The notes under the pieces: generated by a model
What the model was told of the DNA's origin: nothing
What the model saw: the letters and a program-made list of their open reading frames with translations, nothing else
Database searches by the model: none
Shown: one piece after another, positions 34,340 to 45,863 of the stretch
How the letters are laid out: each line of letters starts with the position of its first letter
Numbering within the stretch: the stretch's first letter is position 1
Program-made: the position numbers and the translations under genes
DNA from: Caprella mutica
Taxonomy: Eukaryota > Arthropoda > Malacostraca > Amphipoda > Caprellidae
NCBI GenBank assembly: GCA_947561585.1
Contig: CANNZV010000265.1
Location: 124,001-188,000, forward strand
DNA: 64,000 bases
Reading direction: 5' to 3'

Positions 34340-35800
34340 GCTAGGAAGGATCTTTGCAGTGTACCGTGTAGTGGCTAGGAAGGATATTTACAGTGTACCG
34401 TGTAGTGGCTAGGAAGGATCTTCAGTGTACTGTGTAGTGGCTTGGAAGGATCTTTACAGTGTACCGTGTAGTGGCTAGGAAGGATCTTTACAGCGTACCG
34501 TGTAGTGGCTAGGAAGGATCTTTTCAGTGTACTGTGTAGTGGCTAGGAAGGATCTTTTCGGTGTACTGTGTAGTGGCTAGGAAGGATCTTTTCGGTGTAC
34601 TGGTAGTGGCTAGGAAGGATCTTTTCGGTGTACTGTGTAGTGGCTAGGAAGGATCTTTCAGTGTACAGTGCAGTGGCTAGGAAGGATCTTTCAGTGTACT
34701 GTGTAGTGGCTAGGAAGGATCTTTACCCTGTACTGTGTAGTGGCTAGGAAGGATATTTTCAGTGTACTGTGTAGTGGCTAGGAAGGATCTTCAGTGTACC
34801 GTGTAGTGGCTAGGAAGGATCTTCACAGTGTACCGTGTAGTGGCTAGGAAGGATCTTCACAGTGTACCGTGTAGTGGCTAGGAAGGATCTTCAAAGTGTA
34901 CCGTGTAGTGGCTAGGAAGGATCTTCACAGTGTACCGTGCAGTGGCTAAGAAGGATCTTCACAGTGTACTGTGTAGTGGCTAAGAAGGATCTTCACAGTG
35001 TACCGTGTAGTGGATAGGAAGGATCTTCACAGTGTACCGTGTAGTGGATAGGAAGGATCTTCACAGTGTACCGTGTAGTGGCTAGGAAGGATCTTCACAG
35101 TGTACCGTGTAGTGGCTAGGAAGGATCTTCACAGTGTACCGTGTAGTGGCTAGGAAGGATCTTCACAGTGTACCGTGTAGTGGCTAGGAAGGATCTTCAC
35201 AGTGTACCGTGTAGTGGCTAGGAAGGATCTTCACAGTGTACCGTGTAGTGGCTAGGAAGGATCTTCACAGTGTACTGTGTAGTGGCTAAGAAGGATCTTC
35301 ACAGTGTACTGTGTAGTGGCTAAGAAGGATCTTCACAGTGTACCGTGCAGTGGCTAGGAAGGATCTTTCAGTGTACCGTGCAGTGGCTAGGAAGGATCTT
35401 TCAGTGTACCGTGCAGTGGCTAGGAAGGATCTTTTCGGTGTACTGTGTAGTGGCTAGGAAGGATCTTTTCGGTGTACTGTGTAGTGGCTAGGAAGGATCT
35501 TTTCGGTGTACTGTGTAGTGGCTAGGAAGGATCTTTTCGGTGAACTGTGTAGTGGCTAGGAAGGATATTTTCAGTGTACTGTGTAGTGGCTAGGAAGGAT
35601 TTTTTCAGTGTAGCTACCGTGTGGTGGATAGGAAGGATCTTTTCAGTGTAGCTACCGTGTGGTGGCTAGGAAGGATCTTTTCAGTGTAGCTACCGTGTGG
35701 TGGCTAGGAAGGATCTTTTCAGTGTACCGTGTAGTGGCTAGGAAGGATCTTTTCAGTGTACCGTGTAGTGGCTAGGAAGGATCTTTACCCTGTACTGTGT
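34340..35800. repeat. 34-bp minisatellite, about 42 copies
   Basis: Unit TAGTGGCTAGGAAGGATC plus TTTTCAGTGTACCGTG, with subtypes TTCACAGTGTACCGTG, TTTTCGGTGTACTGTG and TTTCAGTGTAGCTACCGTG arranged in blocks. It is exactly the reverse complement of the array at 1796-2020. It continues beyond a MITE at 36036-36370. Confidence 0.97.
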
Positions 35801-35801
35801 A

Positions 35802-36033
35802 GGGTCACGCAGGTAAATTGCGGCCCTTTTAATTTTTAATTGCGGCCCTCTCATGAAAGTCTCTAAAACTTTATGAAATGAAATTACTTTAAAATGTTGT
35901 ATAGCTATCGAAAGAAGCGCAGTGCATCCTATTATTTATTAATTTAAGCTTTTAACGAGTTTCTTGAAGCTATGATGTTTCTGTTGTTAGAGGCCGCATT
36001 TATTTAGGGTGCCGCAATTTACCTGCTTGACCC
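35802..36033. mobile_element. MITE family 4 inserted in the minisatellite
   Basis: Ends GGGTCACGCAGGTAAATTGC and, inverted, GGGTCAAGCAGGTAAATTGC, with TA on each side (35800-35801, 36034-36035). The array reads TGTGTA before and TAGTGGCT after, so the insertion split one repeat unit at its TA. Confidence 0.93.
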
Positions 36034-36035
36034 TA

Positions 36036-36370
36036 GTGGCTAGGAAGGATCTGTACTGTGTAGTCGCTAGGAAGGATCTTCAGTGTACCGTGTAGTGGCT
36101 AGGACTGATCTTCACAGTGTACCGTGTAGTGGCTAGGACGGATCTTCACAGTGTACCGTGTAGTGGCTAGGACGGATCTTCACAGTGTACCGTGTAGTGG
36201 CTAGGACGGATCTTCACAGTGTACCGTGTAGTGGCTAGGACGGATCTTCACAGTGTACCGTGTAGTGGCTAGGACGGATCTTCCAGTGTCCCTTGTAGTT
36301 GCTAGGACGGATCTTCCAATGTCCGTGTAGTGTCTAGGAAGTATCTTTTCAGTGTACCGTGTAGTGGCTA
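36036..36370. repeat. 34-bp minisatellite, right segment, about 9 copies
   Basis: Same unit as 34340-35800, but most copies carry GGACGGATC in place of GGAAGGATC, a subtype absent from the left segment. The two sides have therefore been homogenised separately since the MITE separated them. Confidence 0.93.
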
Positions 36371-36694
36371 AGTAGGAAGGAAATTTCCAGCGTCCTGTGT
36401 TATTCACTTTGAATGAACCTACACGATAAGGTATAGGGTGAAGCAAGTAGATTACGGTAGGTAGGTACTTAAACTAAGTTCTGCCTCAAACCACAATTTT
36501 ACTAATAAAATAGTTTCAAACCTCACCTATGATTAATTTTTAACATGCGATGCTCTTCTTCTGTTATGAAACTTTTTAAAATAAACATATTTAAGTTTCT
36601 TAGGATTGAAACTTATGAAATTTCTGATCACTGAAAATAATAATTATAGACTCAAAATTTATTCAAGCTATATTTTGTATAGCGTTTCTATCTA

Positions 36695-36897
36695 GGGTGG
36701 AACAGGTTAATTGCGGCACACTAAGTAATTGCGGCCTCTTAACAGAAACATGTTCCCTTCAAAACACACGTTAAAAAACTTACATTAATAAATTATAGCA
36801 TGCACTGCGCTTCTGGTGGGTATGCTACATTTTAATGTCATTTAGTTTCAGAATGTTTTAAGACTATTGAGAGGGCCGTAATTTACTTGCGTGACCC
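36695..36897. mobile_element. MITE family 4 copy, TA duplication
   Basis: GGGTGGAACAGGTTAATTGC on the left and, inverted, GGGTCACGCAAGTAAATTAC on the right, flanked by TA. GAGGGCCG near the right end and TTGCGGCC near the left are family words. Confidence 0.85.
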
Positions 36898-36953
36898 TAC
36901 TTTTCGTATGATTCGCTAACACAGTGCGGATCCGAATTTACGAATTGTACCTA

Positions 36954-37863
36954 GGGTAAAATACGAACTAGCTATCGGTCGGTTAAGGCTCGTTTACACG
37001 AGGCTAGTTTACACGCTGCTAGCTGGCGAGTTTACAAGCTGGCGAGTGAGATAGTGATGATGACCCATACCATAGTAAACAGAATAGTATAGTACCCCAG
37101 TTACATGTATTATTCAAAATTATTCTGGGTAGGCTGTGACGTCATGTATGTAAGCAAGAGGTCACGTCATAGTAAACAGAATTGCTGTGAGTCACGCGGA
37201 ATAGAGAATTAAGATGGCGGCCAACGCGTCCGATCTGACTAATGATCTAATTATCTTTAATAAATCGTCTTCTTAAAGACTAAAAATTTGTTACTATTTT
37301 GGGTGTAAAAAGACCAGTAGCAATTTCATCAACAGTCATTTTATAATTTTCGTCCGTATAACGTTACAGATTGGATAATAGCATGCGGTAATGTGGAATT
37401 TAAAAAAATATCACCGAAAACGGTATTTAACAAAAGTTGGGTGTGTTGCAGCCATCTTTTGTGTTTGTACTTTACGTACAAACGTACGCACCATTGTTGA
37501 CATGTGACGTCACAGCCTACCGGGACACGCGTAATATCCCCCCTATAGCTCTGGGATACTATATCTTCTCTGTACTGTGCCCATACTCTTTTCAACTAGC
37601 CAACATGATGACACGAGGCGAGTTCACTAGAAGCTTGTAAACTCGCCAGCTTGTAGCGAGTAAACTAGCCTCGTGTAAACGAGCCTTTACACACCTTCGG
37701 TTATATAAGAAAAAAATGTACCCTAATTTAATTTTTATTTTGATTGGTAACCACGATATTGCTGGTATCATGGAAATCAATAAAAAAAGAGAATTGTTAT
37801 TATTCCGTATTTTCTCAAATGGCTTAATATTTGAAACTGATAGATAATTCGTAACTTTCATTA
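36954..37863. mobile_element. MITE family 1 copy split by a Harbinger-like element
   Basis: The left part GGGTAAAATACGAACTAGC with ATCGGTCGG and the right part CTTCGGTTATATAAGAAA ... GATAATTCGTAACTTTCA are the two halves of a family 1 element. They are separated by the insertion at 36986-37686. Confidence 0.65.
36986..37686. mobile_element. PIF/Harbinger-like non-autonomous element, TTA duplication
   Basis: Starts AGGCTCGTTTACACGAGGCT, and the right end is the inverted copy of the same 27 bases and more. TTA lies on both sides (36983-36985 and 37687-37689), the 3-bp target typical of PIF/Harbinger. Inside, CTGGCGAGTTTACAAGC recurs near both ends and a TGTGACGTCACAG palindrome lies near 37502. 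The interior has only short frames and no transposase. Confidence 0.85.
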
Positions 37864-37900
37864 GTTAATTTCGAAAGCTTTTCAGTCTTAATTGCTAACT

Positions 37901-39352
37901 AAAGGTACGTTTTGAATTCATCGATTATTGCGATCATCGCTCAGCGATCATCGCACAGTAATATAAATACATTTAATTAGTGCTCAGCGATGATTCTAGG
38001 ACAATTCGCCGCTAGGACAATTCGCCGCTAGGACAATTTGCCGCTAGGACAATTTGCCGCTAGGACAATTCGCCGCTAGGACAATTCTCCGCTAGGACAA
38101 TTCTCCGCTAGGACAATTCGCCGCTAGGACAATTCGCCGCTAGGACAATTCGCCGCTAGGACAATTCGCCGCTAGGACAATTCGCCGCTAGGACAATTCG
38201 CCGCTAGGACAATTCGCCGCTAGGACAATTCGCCGCTAGGACAATTCGCCGCTAGGACAATTCGCCGCTAGGACAATTCGCCGCTAGGACAATTCGCCGC
38301 TAGGACAATTCGCCGCATGATTTATGTTTTACCGGTGTTTACATCATATATTCATATCTAAAAATACTATGAATTTTAACAATGATTTGTTTCCATACGC
38401 TCAAGACAGACAACAGTAGTTGGCAAATTTCATTATTCAAATTTATTAGATTAATTTGTTGTCATATTCTCTCTGTGAGAATATTTCAGACCGCAAGAAT
38501 ATTAGAGCTGTTAATTTAAATTTAGTAGATGGTTTAACGTCTGCATCGAAACGAAGAGACTTGTAGTTAAGGTCAAATATAAATTAAATACAAGAGACAG
38601 GAAGAAGAAGTCAGAAATTAAAGTGCTCCTTGAACAAAAGCACCAACCACCAGTCCGTGACAAGACCATGGATGCAGCAAAGCCACCTTGTGGATGCAAT
38701 CACTTACCACGGAATGAGATAAAAAAGAATAGACTTCACTCACTAATAGAAGAGGATAATGAAGAGATGATAGTAAATTTAACTTATTAGCTTACCTAAC
38801 ACAATTAAAGACCCTCAAATTTAAATAACCTTTTATTTGCTCTGATGTATTAGTTTTAAATTAGTGATTTCTACAGGTTATTAAACGTAGAAGACACCTG
38901 ATTTTGTTTTCTTTCCATTAGAAAATATTATTTAGCATAATACTTTCAAATAGAACGAAGAAAATTTTATTATTAATTTACAACACACACTATGCTCATA
39001 AGAGTTTATATTATATGTTTATTAAAAAAACATTCCCTTCATCTGAAAAAAATGGAAAAGAAAACATTATCAAAACGGGCTGAGAAAATTGGATAATTAA
39101 TTGACAACAAACCGTTTATATTTTTTTACATATAAATGGTGCATACGACGGTAAAACATAAATCAAACGGCAAATTGTCCTCGCGGCAAATTGTCCGATA
39201 CGAATTGTTCAGCGGCGAGTTGTCCGGTCACTCTCAGCGATAGTCACCCGTTGCAAAACAACCCCCTTAGGAACAGCATTGAACCAGTGTTCAGCTATTA
39301 TCGCTAGGAGATCATCGCTGAGTGATCATCGCTGAATGCAAAACGTACCTAT
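37901..39352. mobile_element. MITE family 6 (AGGTACGTTTTGCATTCAGC), host of a second element
   Basis: Starts AGGTACGTTTTGAATTCATC and ends, inverted, AGGTACGTTTTGCATTCAGC. Inside are many ATCATCGCTCAGCGAT words. The element at 37992-39232 sits in it. Two further copies follow in tandem (39353-39562 and about 39588-39806). Confidence 0.75.
37992..39232. mobile_element. Tandem-motif-ended element, proven 9-bp target duplication
   Basis: The left end carries about 20 tandem copies of TAGGACAATTCGCCGC (37997-38318). The right end has about four decayed inverted copies (39169-39226). CTCAGCGAT flanks both sides (37983-37991, 39233-39241). The neighbouring family 6 copy at about 39462-39490 shows the uninterrupted site (reverse complement TAGTGCTCAGCGATAGTC), confirming the duplication. 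The interior is AT-rich with a weak 62-codon frame. A Mutator-like origin is inferred from the 9-bp target. Confidence 0.92.
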
Positions 39353-39806
39353 AAGGTAAGTTTTGCATGCAGCGCTTGAAGCGATCATCGCTCAGCATTT
39401 GTCGCCCAGCGATTATCGCTGAGCACTGCTTGAATGTTATTCCTATGGAGCTGTTTTGCAACGAGCGACTATCGCTGAGCACTAATTCAATGTATTCCTA
39501 TTGATGTGCGATCATCGCTGAACGATTATCGCAAAAATCGCAGCAAGCAAAACGTACCTTTAGGAGTACATTTCGGTTTAGCGTAATCGTATTGGAGGAC
39601 ATTTTGCATGCAGCGATTGTGGCGATAATCGCGAATTGATCATCGCCCAGCGATAATCAATGAGCACTAGTTCAATGCTATTCCTATGGGACAGTTTGGC
39701 AACAAGCTATTATTGCTCACCACTATTTCCATATATTCCTATTATCGGGCGATTATCGCTGATCGATGATCGCAACAATCGGTAGCTTAATGCAAAACGT
39801 ACTTTT
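39353..39806. mobile_element. Two further family 6 MITE copies in tandem
   Basis: AAGGTAAGTTTTGCATGCAG to GCAAAACGTACCTTT (39353-39562) and CATTTTGCATGCAGCGATTG to GCAAAACGTACTTTT (about 39588-39806). Both contain GATCATCGC/GCGATAATCGC words that can pair. Confidence 0.7.
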
Positions 39807-40393
39807 CATGATGTCCTTATAACTTCATTTACTGCTTTTTATAGTAATTTGGGATAAGGATCCAAATTTGATTGGGTGCATTTTCGTGCATTTTCTGAAT
39901 AAGTCTTATCTACACTATGGATGTGTACTGTAAAATGTATTTTGTTAAATTGGTAAATAAGAAAGGCATCCGGAATTAAGATTGAAACCCTAATAGAAGT
40001 CATAAAAAAATTTATGTAGAATGATGTGGGTATATTGTAGCAATTTAGGGATGGTTTGCTTAGGTTGAGGTACCTGAATGCTGGCAACCAACACAGATGA
40101 AATTATTAGATTTTTATGTATCAAGAATAAAACTTTGAGTATCTAAAACTTTGGTAGTTTGAAATTAGGCGTTAAAATGAATCCTTAATCAATCTACCTG
40201 ACCTTAAGAAAGTTTATCATTAACCAATCATATCTGTACCCACTTTCTGGAACCTGTGAGCCTAATAATTGTCCATTTTCGAACTGATAAAAATAAGAAT
40301 GTTTTAATTAATTCTCTTAATCTCCACAGAAATTTCTGAACCTAGGTTTATCTTTTAATGTCAATTTTAGTTTTTTCTCCAACGAAACTGGCA
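39807..40393. other. Upstream region of the 40.4-kb gene
   Basis: AT-rich, no clear repeat. The minus-strand frame 39839-40087 has no support. The promoter of the gene at 40394 should lie here or further upstream, but no convincing core elements stand out. Confidence 0.35.
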
Positions 40394-43300
40394 ATGATGT
40401 CCAATATGATGAGATACATGTGTTTTATTCTGCTTTTTCGTAAGTATGATTCAAATTACCAGCACATTAATTTTAACTGAATTAATAGAATATTCATACA
40501 AAACTGCTTTTGAGGAACAGAGAAATTTAAATTGGTTAGGGTAGGTGGTTTTTGAATTAGATTTTTCTGAAGGTAATTTTCCACATAGTGATCTCTTCAT
40601 GAACTTTTTTTGAAGTAATGTTATACTTAAATAAATACTCCTACTCTTTTGAGTTTGCTATTAAAGTTAGTCGGTTTGTTAACTAACCCTTTGATATTAT
40701 GAACTAGTCTCTATAATAAAATACATAACTAACTTTAATTCCCTCCCTTTAATAAACTTCCAAATTAATATTACGATTACTTATAAAATCAAGAATTGTG
40801 TGATTTTAATTGTTGTGAAGGTCCCAATTATCCATGAATGTAGTCATTATCCATCACTGTATAGGTCTCGTCTCTTATTAAACATGGCTGTATTTGGTCA
40901 TTTACGATTCACGATCGGTCAATATTTAAGCTCGAAAAATGATCTTCAATTCTTTCTCTCAGGGTTCGGTCTCTCAGAGTCCAAGGAGATGTCAGTCGAA
41001 AAAGCGTTCTTTGCGACATCTGAAATATTGGAATACCCGACAAAACACTACGAGAATGTCTGTGCACTGTTAAAATTTTCTGCAATAGCAATTGGACAAG
41101 ATTCTTTGGAAATCTCAGTTGAGGAACTAAGTTCCGATTCTTCTGGTGACGTCAACAAAGTATTCACTCTAGCGAGAGATTTGGCCTATCTTAACGCTTC
41201 TTGGAGAACAAGCTACACTACTAATTTTGATTCTTACAAGGGAGATGTGGTGTCCATCTTGGATCAACTAAAGATACAGTCCTGTAGACCGCTTTCATCC
41301 ATATATCAATTCTGGATCCTAGGTGAGGATAAATATATCATTATATATTTATAATTAATGAGGTTATATAAGATGGGAATGATGAATAGAATGGTAATGA
41401 AGAGAAATGACGTTCGTTGATATCAAATTTTGTGTAATTTTGATAATAATACTGTTCTTCTCCAATTTACTATGATTGCCCATGAGTAACTTTACTCTCA
41501 GTTTTGAGGATAGCTCTAAGAGAACTGTTCATAGCCAAGCTTTGGCTTTCTTCTTCATTTTACTCTTAAATATTTTCATTGCCGAACTATGATCATTTTG
41601 TCTTCACATCACAGCTTGCACTCAACATCACTAATTCATCATCAGTAATTTTTTCTGCTATTCGCTATAAGAGAGCTGCAAAAAACCTATGACTGTTGGT
41701 GTTGTGGGGGAAATAGTTACTAATCCTTCAATAGTTAACCAATTTGTTTAAAATGACCACTAAATGGGAGGCCTAGTATATTTAAAATTCCTAGAAAACT
41801 ATATTTAAGAAATTCAATTTTCAATAGTCAATAGCTAGAATTTGGTGATATTTTCCGTCACTAACTCTAAAACTATAAGTAATAATGTTTCTTCAGAATG
41901 AATAAATTTATTTGAACACTTTTCTATGTGATAGCCTGGTGTAATCACTATACTTTCTAACAAGCAGAATGTTGGAAATTTCCATTTTAGGCTGTCAAAA
42001 TTAGACTTCAGAAGGGACTTTTTATCTTTCTGGGAATATCCGAAAGTTGCTTCTTCTTGACTAATAAATTATTTAAACTGAAACAAAATTTAAAGTTTAG
42101 TCTACTGCTTTCTCTATTTATTGTAGTAAAATTGAATTATGAAAATCACATTTAATTCATAATTGTTTTTTTCTGCACAATTCGCAATGGTCACAGCTCT
42201 CCCCAAACTGGATTTTGAGATTTGCTAGGAATGCGATAATTTTTTTCCCTCTTATTTAGATTTTGGATAATTTTACCTACTATTCTTATAGATAAATCTC
42301 ATTATTTTATGTCTTTCTCAGGTTATTCGATCAACATGGCCGCTTTAACGATAATGGTACTAGCGATCATTTTAAGCCTTGTAATAGGATATCTTTATTC
42401 TGAAATGAAGAATAGGGAGAGGGGTGAAAAACGTAAAACTGAGGAGGGAGGTGAAGTAGAACCCGAAACTGGTGAGGCTGATGGCGAGAGCAACACTGGT
42501 GAGGCTGATGGCGAGAGCAACACTGGTGAGGCTGGTGGGGATAGCAACACTGGTGAGGCTGGTGGGGATAGCAACACTGGTGAGGCTGGTGGGGATAGCA
42601 ACACTGGTGAGGCTGGTGGGGATAGCAACACTGGTGAGGCTGGTGGGGATAGCAACACTGGTGAGGCTGGTGGGGATAGCAACACTGGTGAGGCTGGTGG
42701 GGATAGCAACACTGGTGAGGCTGGTGGGGATAGCAACACTGGTGAGGCTGGTGGGGATAGCAAGACTGGTGAGGCTGCTGGGGATAGCAAGACTGGTGAG
42801 GCTGCTGGGGATAGCAAGACTGGTGAGGCTGCTGGGGATAGCAAGACTGGTGAGGCTGCTGGGGATAGCAAGACTGGTGAGGCTGCTGGGGATAGCAAGA
42901 CTGGTGAGGCTGCTGGGGATAGCAAGACTGGTGAGGCTGCTGGGGATAGCAAGACTGGTGAGGCTGCTGGGGATAGCAAGACTGGTGAGGCTGCTGGGGA
43001 TAGCAAGACTGGTGAGGCTGCTGGGGATAGCAAGACTGGTGAGGCTGCTGGGGATAGCAAGACTGGTGAGGCTGCTGGGGATAGCAAGACTGGTGAGGCT
43101 GGTGAGGATAGCAAGACTGGTGAGGCTGGTGAGGATAGCAAGACTGGTGAGGCTGGTGAGGATAACAAGACTGGTGAGGCTGGTGAGGATAGCAAGACTG
43201 GTGAGGCTGCTGGGGATAGCAAGATTGCCGAGGCTGCTGGGGATAGCAAGACTGCCGAGGCTGGTGAGGATAGCAAGACTGCCGAGGCTGGTGAGGATAG

Positions 43301-45863
43301 CAAGACTGCCGAGGCTGGTGAGGATAGCAAGACTGCCGAGGCTGGTGAGGATAGCAAGACTGCCGAGGCTGGTGAGGATAGCAAGACTGCCGAGGCTGGT
43401 GAGGATAGCAAGACTGCCGAGGCTGGTGAGGATAGCAAGACTGCCGAGGCTGGTGAGGATAGCAAGACTGCCGAGGCTGGTGAGGATAGCAAGACTGCCG
43501 AGGATAGCAAGACTGCCGAGGCTGGTGAGGATAGCAAGACTGCCGAGGCTGGTGAGGATAGCAAGACTGCCGAGGATAGCAAGACTGCCGAGGCTGGTGA
43601 GGATAGCAAGACTGCCGAGGCTGGTGAGGATAGCAAGACTGCCGAGGCTGGTGAGGATAGCAAGACTGCCGAGGCTGGTGAGGATAGCAAGACTGCCGAG
43701 GCTGGTGAGGATAGCAAGACTGCCGAGGCTGGTGAGGATAGCAAGACTGCCGAGGCTGGTGAGGAGAGCAAGACTGCCGAGGCTGGTGAGGAGAGCAAGA
43801 CTGCCGAGGCTGGTGAGGAGAGCAAGACTGGCGAGGCTGGTGAGGATAGCAAGACTGGCGAGGCTGGTGAGGATAGCAAGACTGCCGAGGCTGGTGAGGA
43901 TAGCAAGACTGCCGAGGCTGGTGAGGATAGCAAGACTGCCGAGGCTGGTGAGGAGAGCAAGACTGCCGAGGCTGGTGAGGAGAGCAAGACTGCCGAGGCT
44001 GGTGAGGAGAGCAAGACTGCCGAGGCTGGTGAGGAGAGCAAGACTGCCGAGGCTGGTGAGGAGAGCAAGACTGCCGAGGCTGGTGAGGAGAGCAAGACTG
44101 CCGAGGCTGGTGAGGAGAGCAAGACTGCCGAGGCTGGTGAGGAGAGCAAGACTGCCGAGGCTGGTGAGGAGAGCAAGACTGCCGAGGCTGGTGAGGAGAG
44201 CAAGACTGCCGAGGCTGGTGAGGAGAGCAAGACTGCCGAGGCTGGTGAGGAGAGCAAGACTGCCGAGGCTGGTGAGGATAGCAAGACTGGCGAGGCTGGT
44301 GAGGATAGCAAGACTGCCGAGGCTGGTGAGGATAGCAAGACTGCCGAGGCTGGTGAGGATAGCAAGACTGCCGAGGCTGGTGAGGAGAGCAAGACTGCCG
44401 AGGCTGGTGAGGAGAGCAAGACTGCCGAGGCTGGTGAGGAGAGCAAGACTGCCGAGGCTGGTGAGGAGAGCAAGACTGCCGAGGCTGGTGAGGAGAGCAA
44501 GACTGCCGAGGCTGGTGAGGAGAGCAAGACTGCCGAGGCTGGTGAGGAGAGCAAGACTGCCGAGGCTGGTGAGGAGAGCAAGACTGCCGAGGCTGGTGAG
44601 GAGAGCAAGACTGCCGAGGCTGGTGAGGAGAGCAAGACTGCCGAGGCTGGTGAGGAGAGCAAGACTGCCGAGGCTGGTGAGGAGAGCAAGACTGCCGAGG
44701 CTGGTGAGGAGAGCAAGACTGCCGAGGCTGGTGGGGAGAGCAAGACTGCCGAGGCTGGTGGGGAGAGCAAGACTGCCGAGGCTGGTGGGGAGAGCAAGAC
44801 TGCCGAGGCTGGTGGGGAGAGCAAGACTGCCGAGGCTGGTGGGGAGAGCAAGACTGCCGAGGCTGGTGGGGAGAGCAAGACTGCCGAGGCTGGTGGGGAG
44901 AGCAAGACTGCCGAGGCTGGTGGGGAGAGCAAGACTGCCGAGGCTGGTGGGGAGAGCAAGACTGCCGAGGCTGGTGGGGAGAGCAAGACTGCCGAGGCTG
45001 GTGGGGAGAGCAAGACTGCCGAGGCTGGTGGGGAGAGCAAGACTGCCGAGGCTGGTGGGGAGAGCAAGACTGCCGAGGCTGGTGGGGAGAGCAAGACTGC
45101 CGAGGCTGGTGGGGAGAGCAAGACTGCCGAGGCTGGTGGGGAGAGCAAGACTGCCGAGGCTGGTGGGGAGAGCAAGACTGCCGAGGCTGGTGGGGAGAGC
45201 AAGACTGCCGAGGCTGGTGGGGAGAGCAAGACTGCCGAGGCTGGTGGGGAGAGCAAGACTGCCGAGGCTGGTGGGGAGAGCAAGACTGCCGAGGCTGGTG
45301 GGGAGAGCAAGACTGCCGAGGCTGGTGGGGAGAGCAAGACTGCCGAGGCTGGTGGTGAGAGCAAGACTGCCGAGGCTGGTGGGGAGAGCAAGACTGCCGA
45401 GGCTGGTGGGGAGAGCAAGACTGCCGAGGCTGGTGGGGAGAGCAAGACTGCCGAGGCTGGTGGGGAGAGCAAGACTGCCGAGGCTGGTGGGGAGAGCAAG
45501 ACTGCCGAGGCTGGTGGGGAGAGCAAGACTGCCGAGGCTGGTGGGGAGAGCAAGACTGCCGAGGCTGGTGGGGAGAGCAAGACTGCCGAGGCTGGTGGGG
45601 AGAGCAAGACTGCCGAGGCTGGTGGGGAGAGCAAGACTGCCGAGGCTGGTGGGGAGAGCAAGACTGCCGAGGCTGGTGGGGAGAGCAAGACTGCCGAGGC
45701 TGGTGGGGAGAGCAAGACTGCCGAGGCTGGTGGGGAGAGCAAGACTGCCGAGGCTGGTGGGGAGAGCAAGACTGCCGAGGCTGGTGTTCCAGCCAAAGGT
45801 ACCCGATCCAAAAACCAAAACAAAAAACATAGTAAAGCAAGACGGAACCGTAAAAATAACTAG
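40394..45863 (+). CDS. Predicted single-pass membrane protein with ~123 acidic nonapeptide repeats
   Basis: Three-exon model: 40394-40439 (donor GTAAGT), 40963-41322 (acceptor TTTCTCTCAG, donor GTGAGG), 42322-45863 (acceptor TTTCTCAG). Both junctions are phase 1 and the total is divisible by three (1315 residues). Exon 1 gives a Met-rich, signal-peptide-like start ([10 protein letters not shown]). Residues 17-140 form a non-repetitive domain with two Cys and one NAS glycosylation sequon. Residues 141-161 are a strong transmembrane helix followed by Lys/Arg, predicting type I topology. Residues 186-1290 are nonapeptides (GEAGGDSNT to AEAGGESKT), then a basic tail with [13 protein letters not shown]. 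An alternative start is ATG 40884 (good context), giving a two-exon, 1326-residue form without signal peptide. The ectodomain family is not recognised. Introns are 523 and 999 bp. Confidence 0.6.
42471..45785 (+). repeat. In-frame 27-bp coding minisatellite, about 123 units
   Basis: Units pass in blocks from GEADGESNT and GEAGGDSNT through GEAAGDSKT and AEAGEDSKT to AEAGEESKT and finally about 38 near-identical AEAGGESKT units. Two units lack three codons (near 43495 and 43570) and sit in a duplicated segment. Synonymous positions are also uniform, so recent homogenisation rather than selection alone explains the identity. The array is GC-rich and strongly purine-skewed on the plus strand, unlike the AT-rich surroundings. 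All six frames remain open through it, so minus-strand frames here are shadows. Confidence 0.97.

Noticed and set aside
37992..39232. CTCAGCGAT flanks as chance repeats of the host MITE
   Set aside because: Considered because the word is common there, but the empty site in the neighbouring copy shows one copy only, so the duplication is real.
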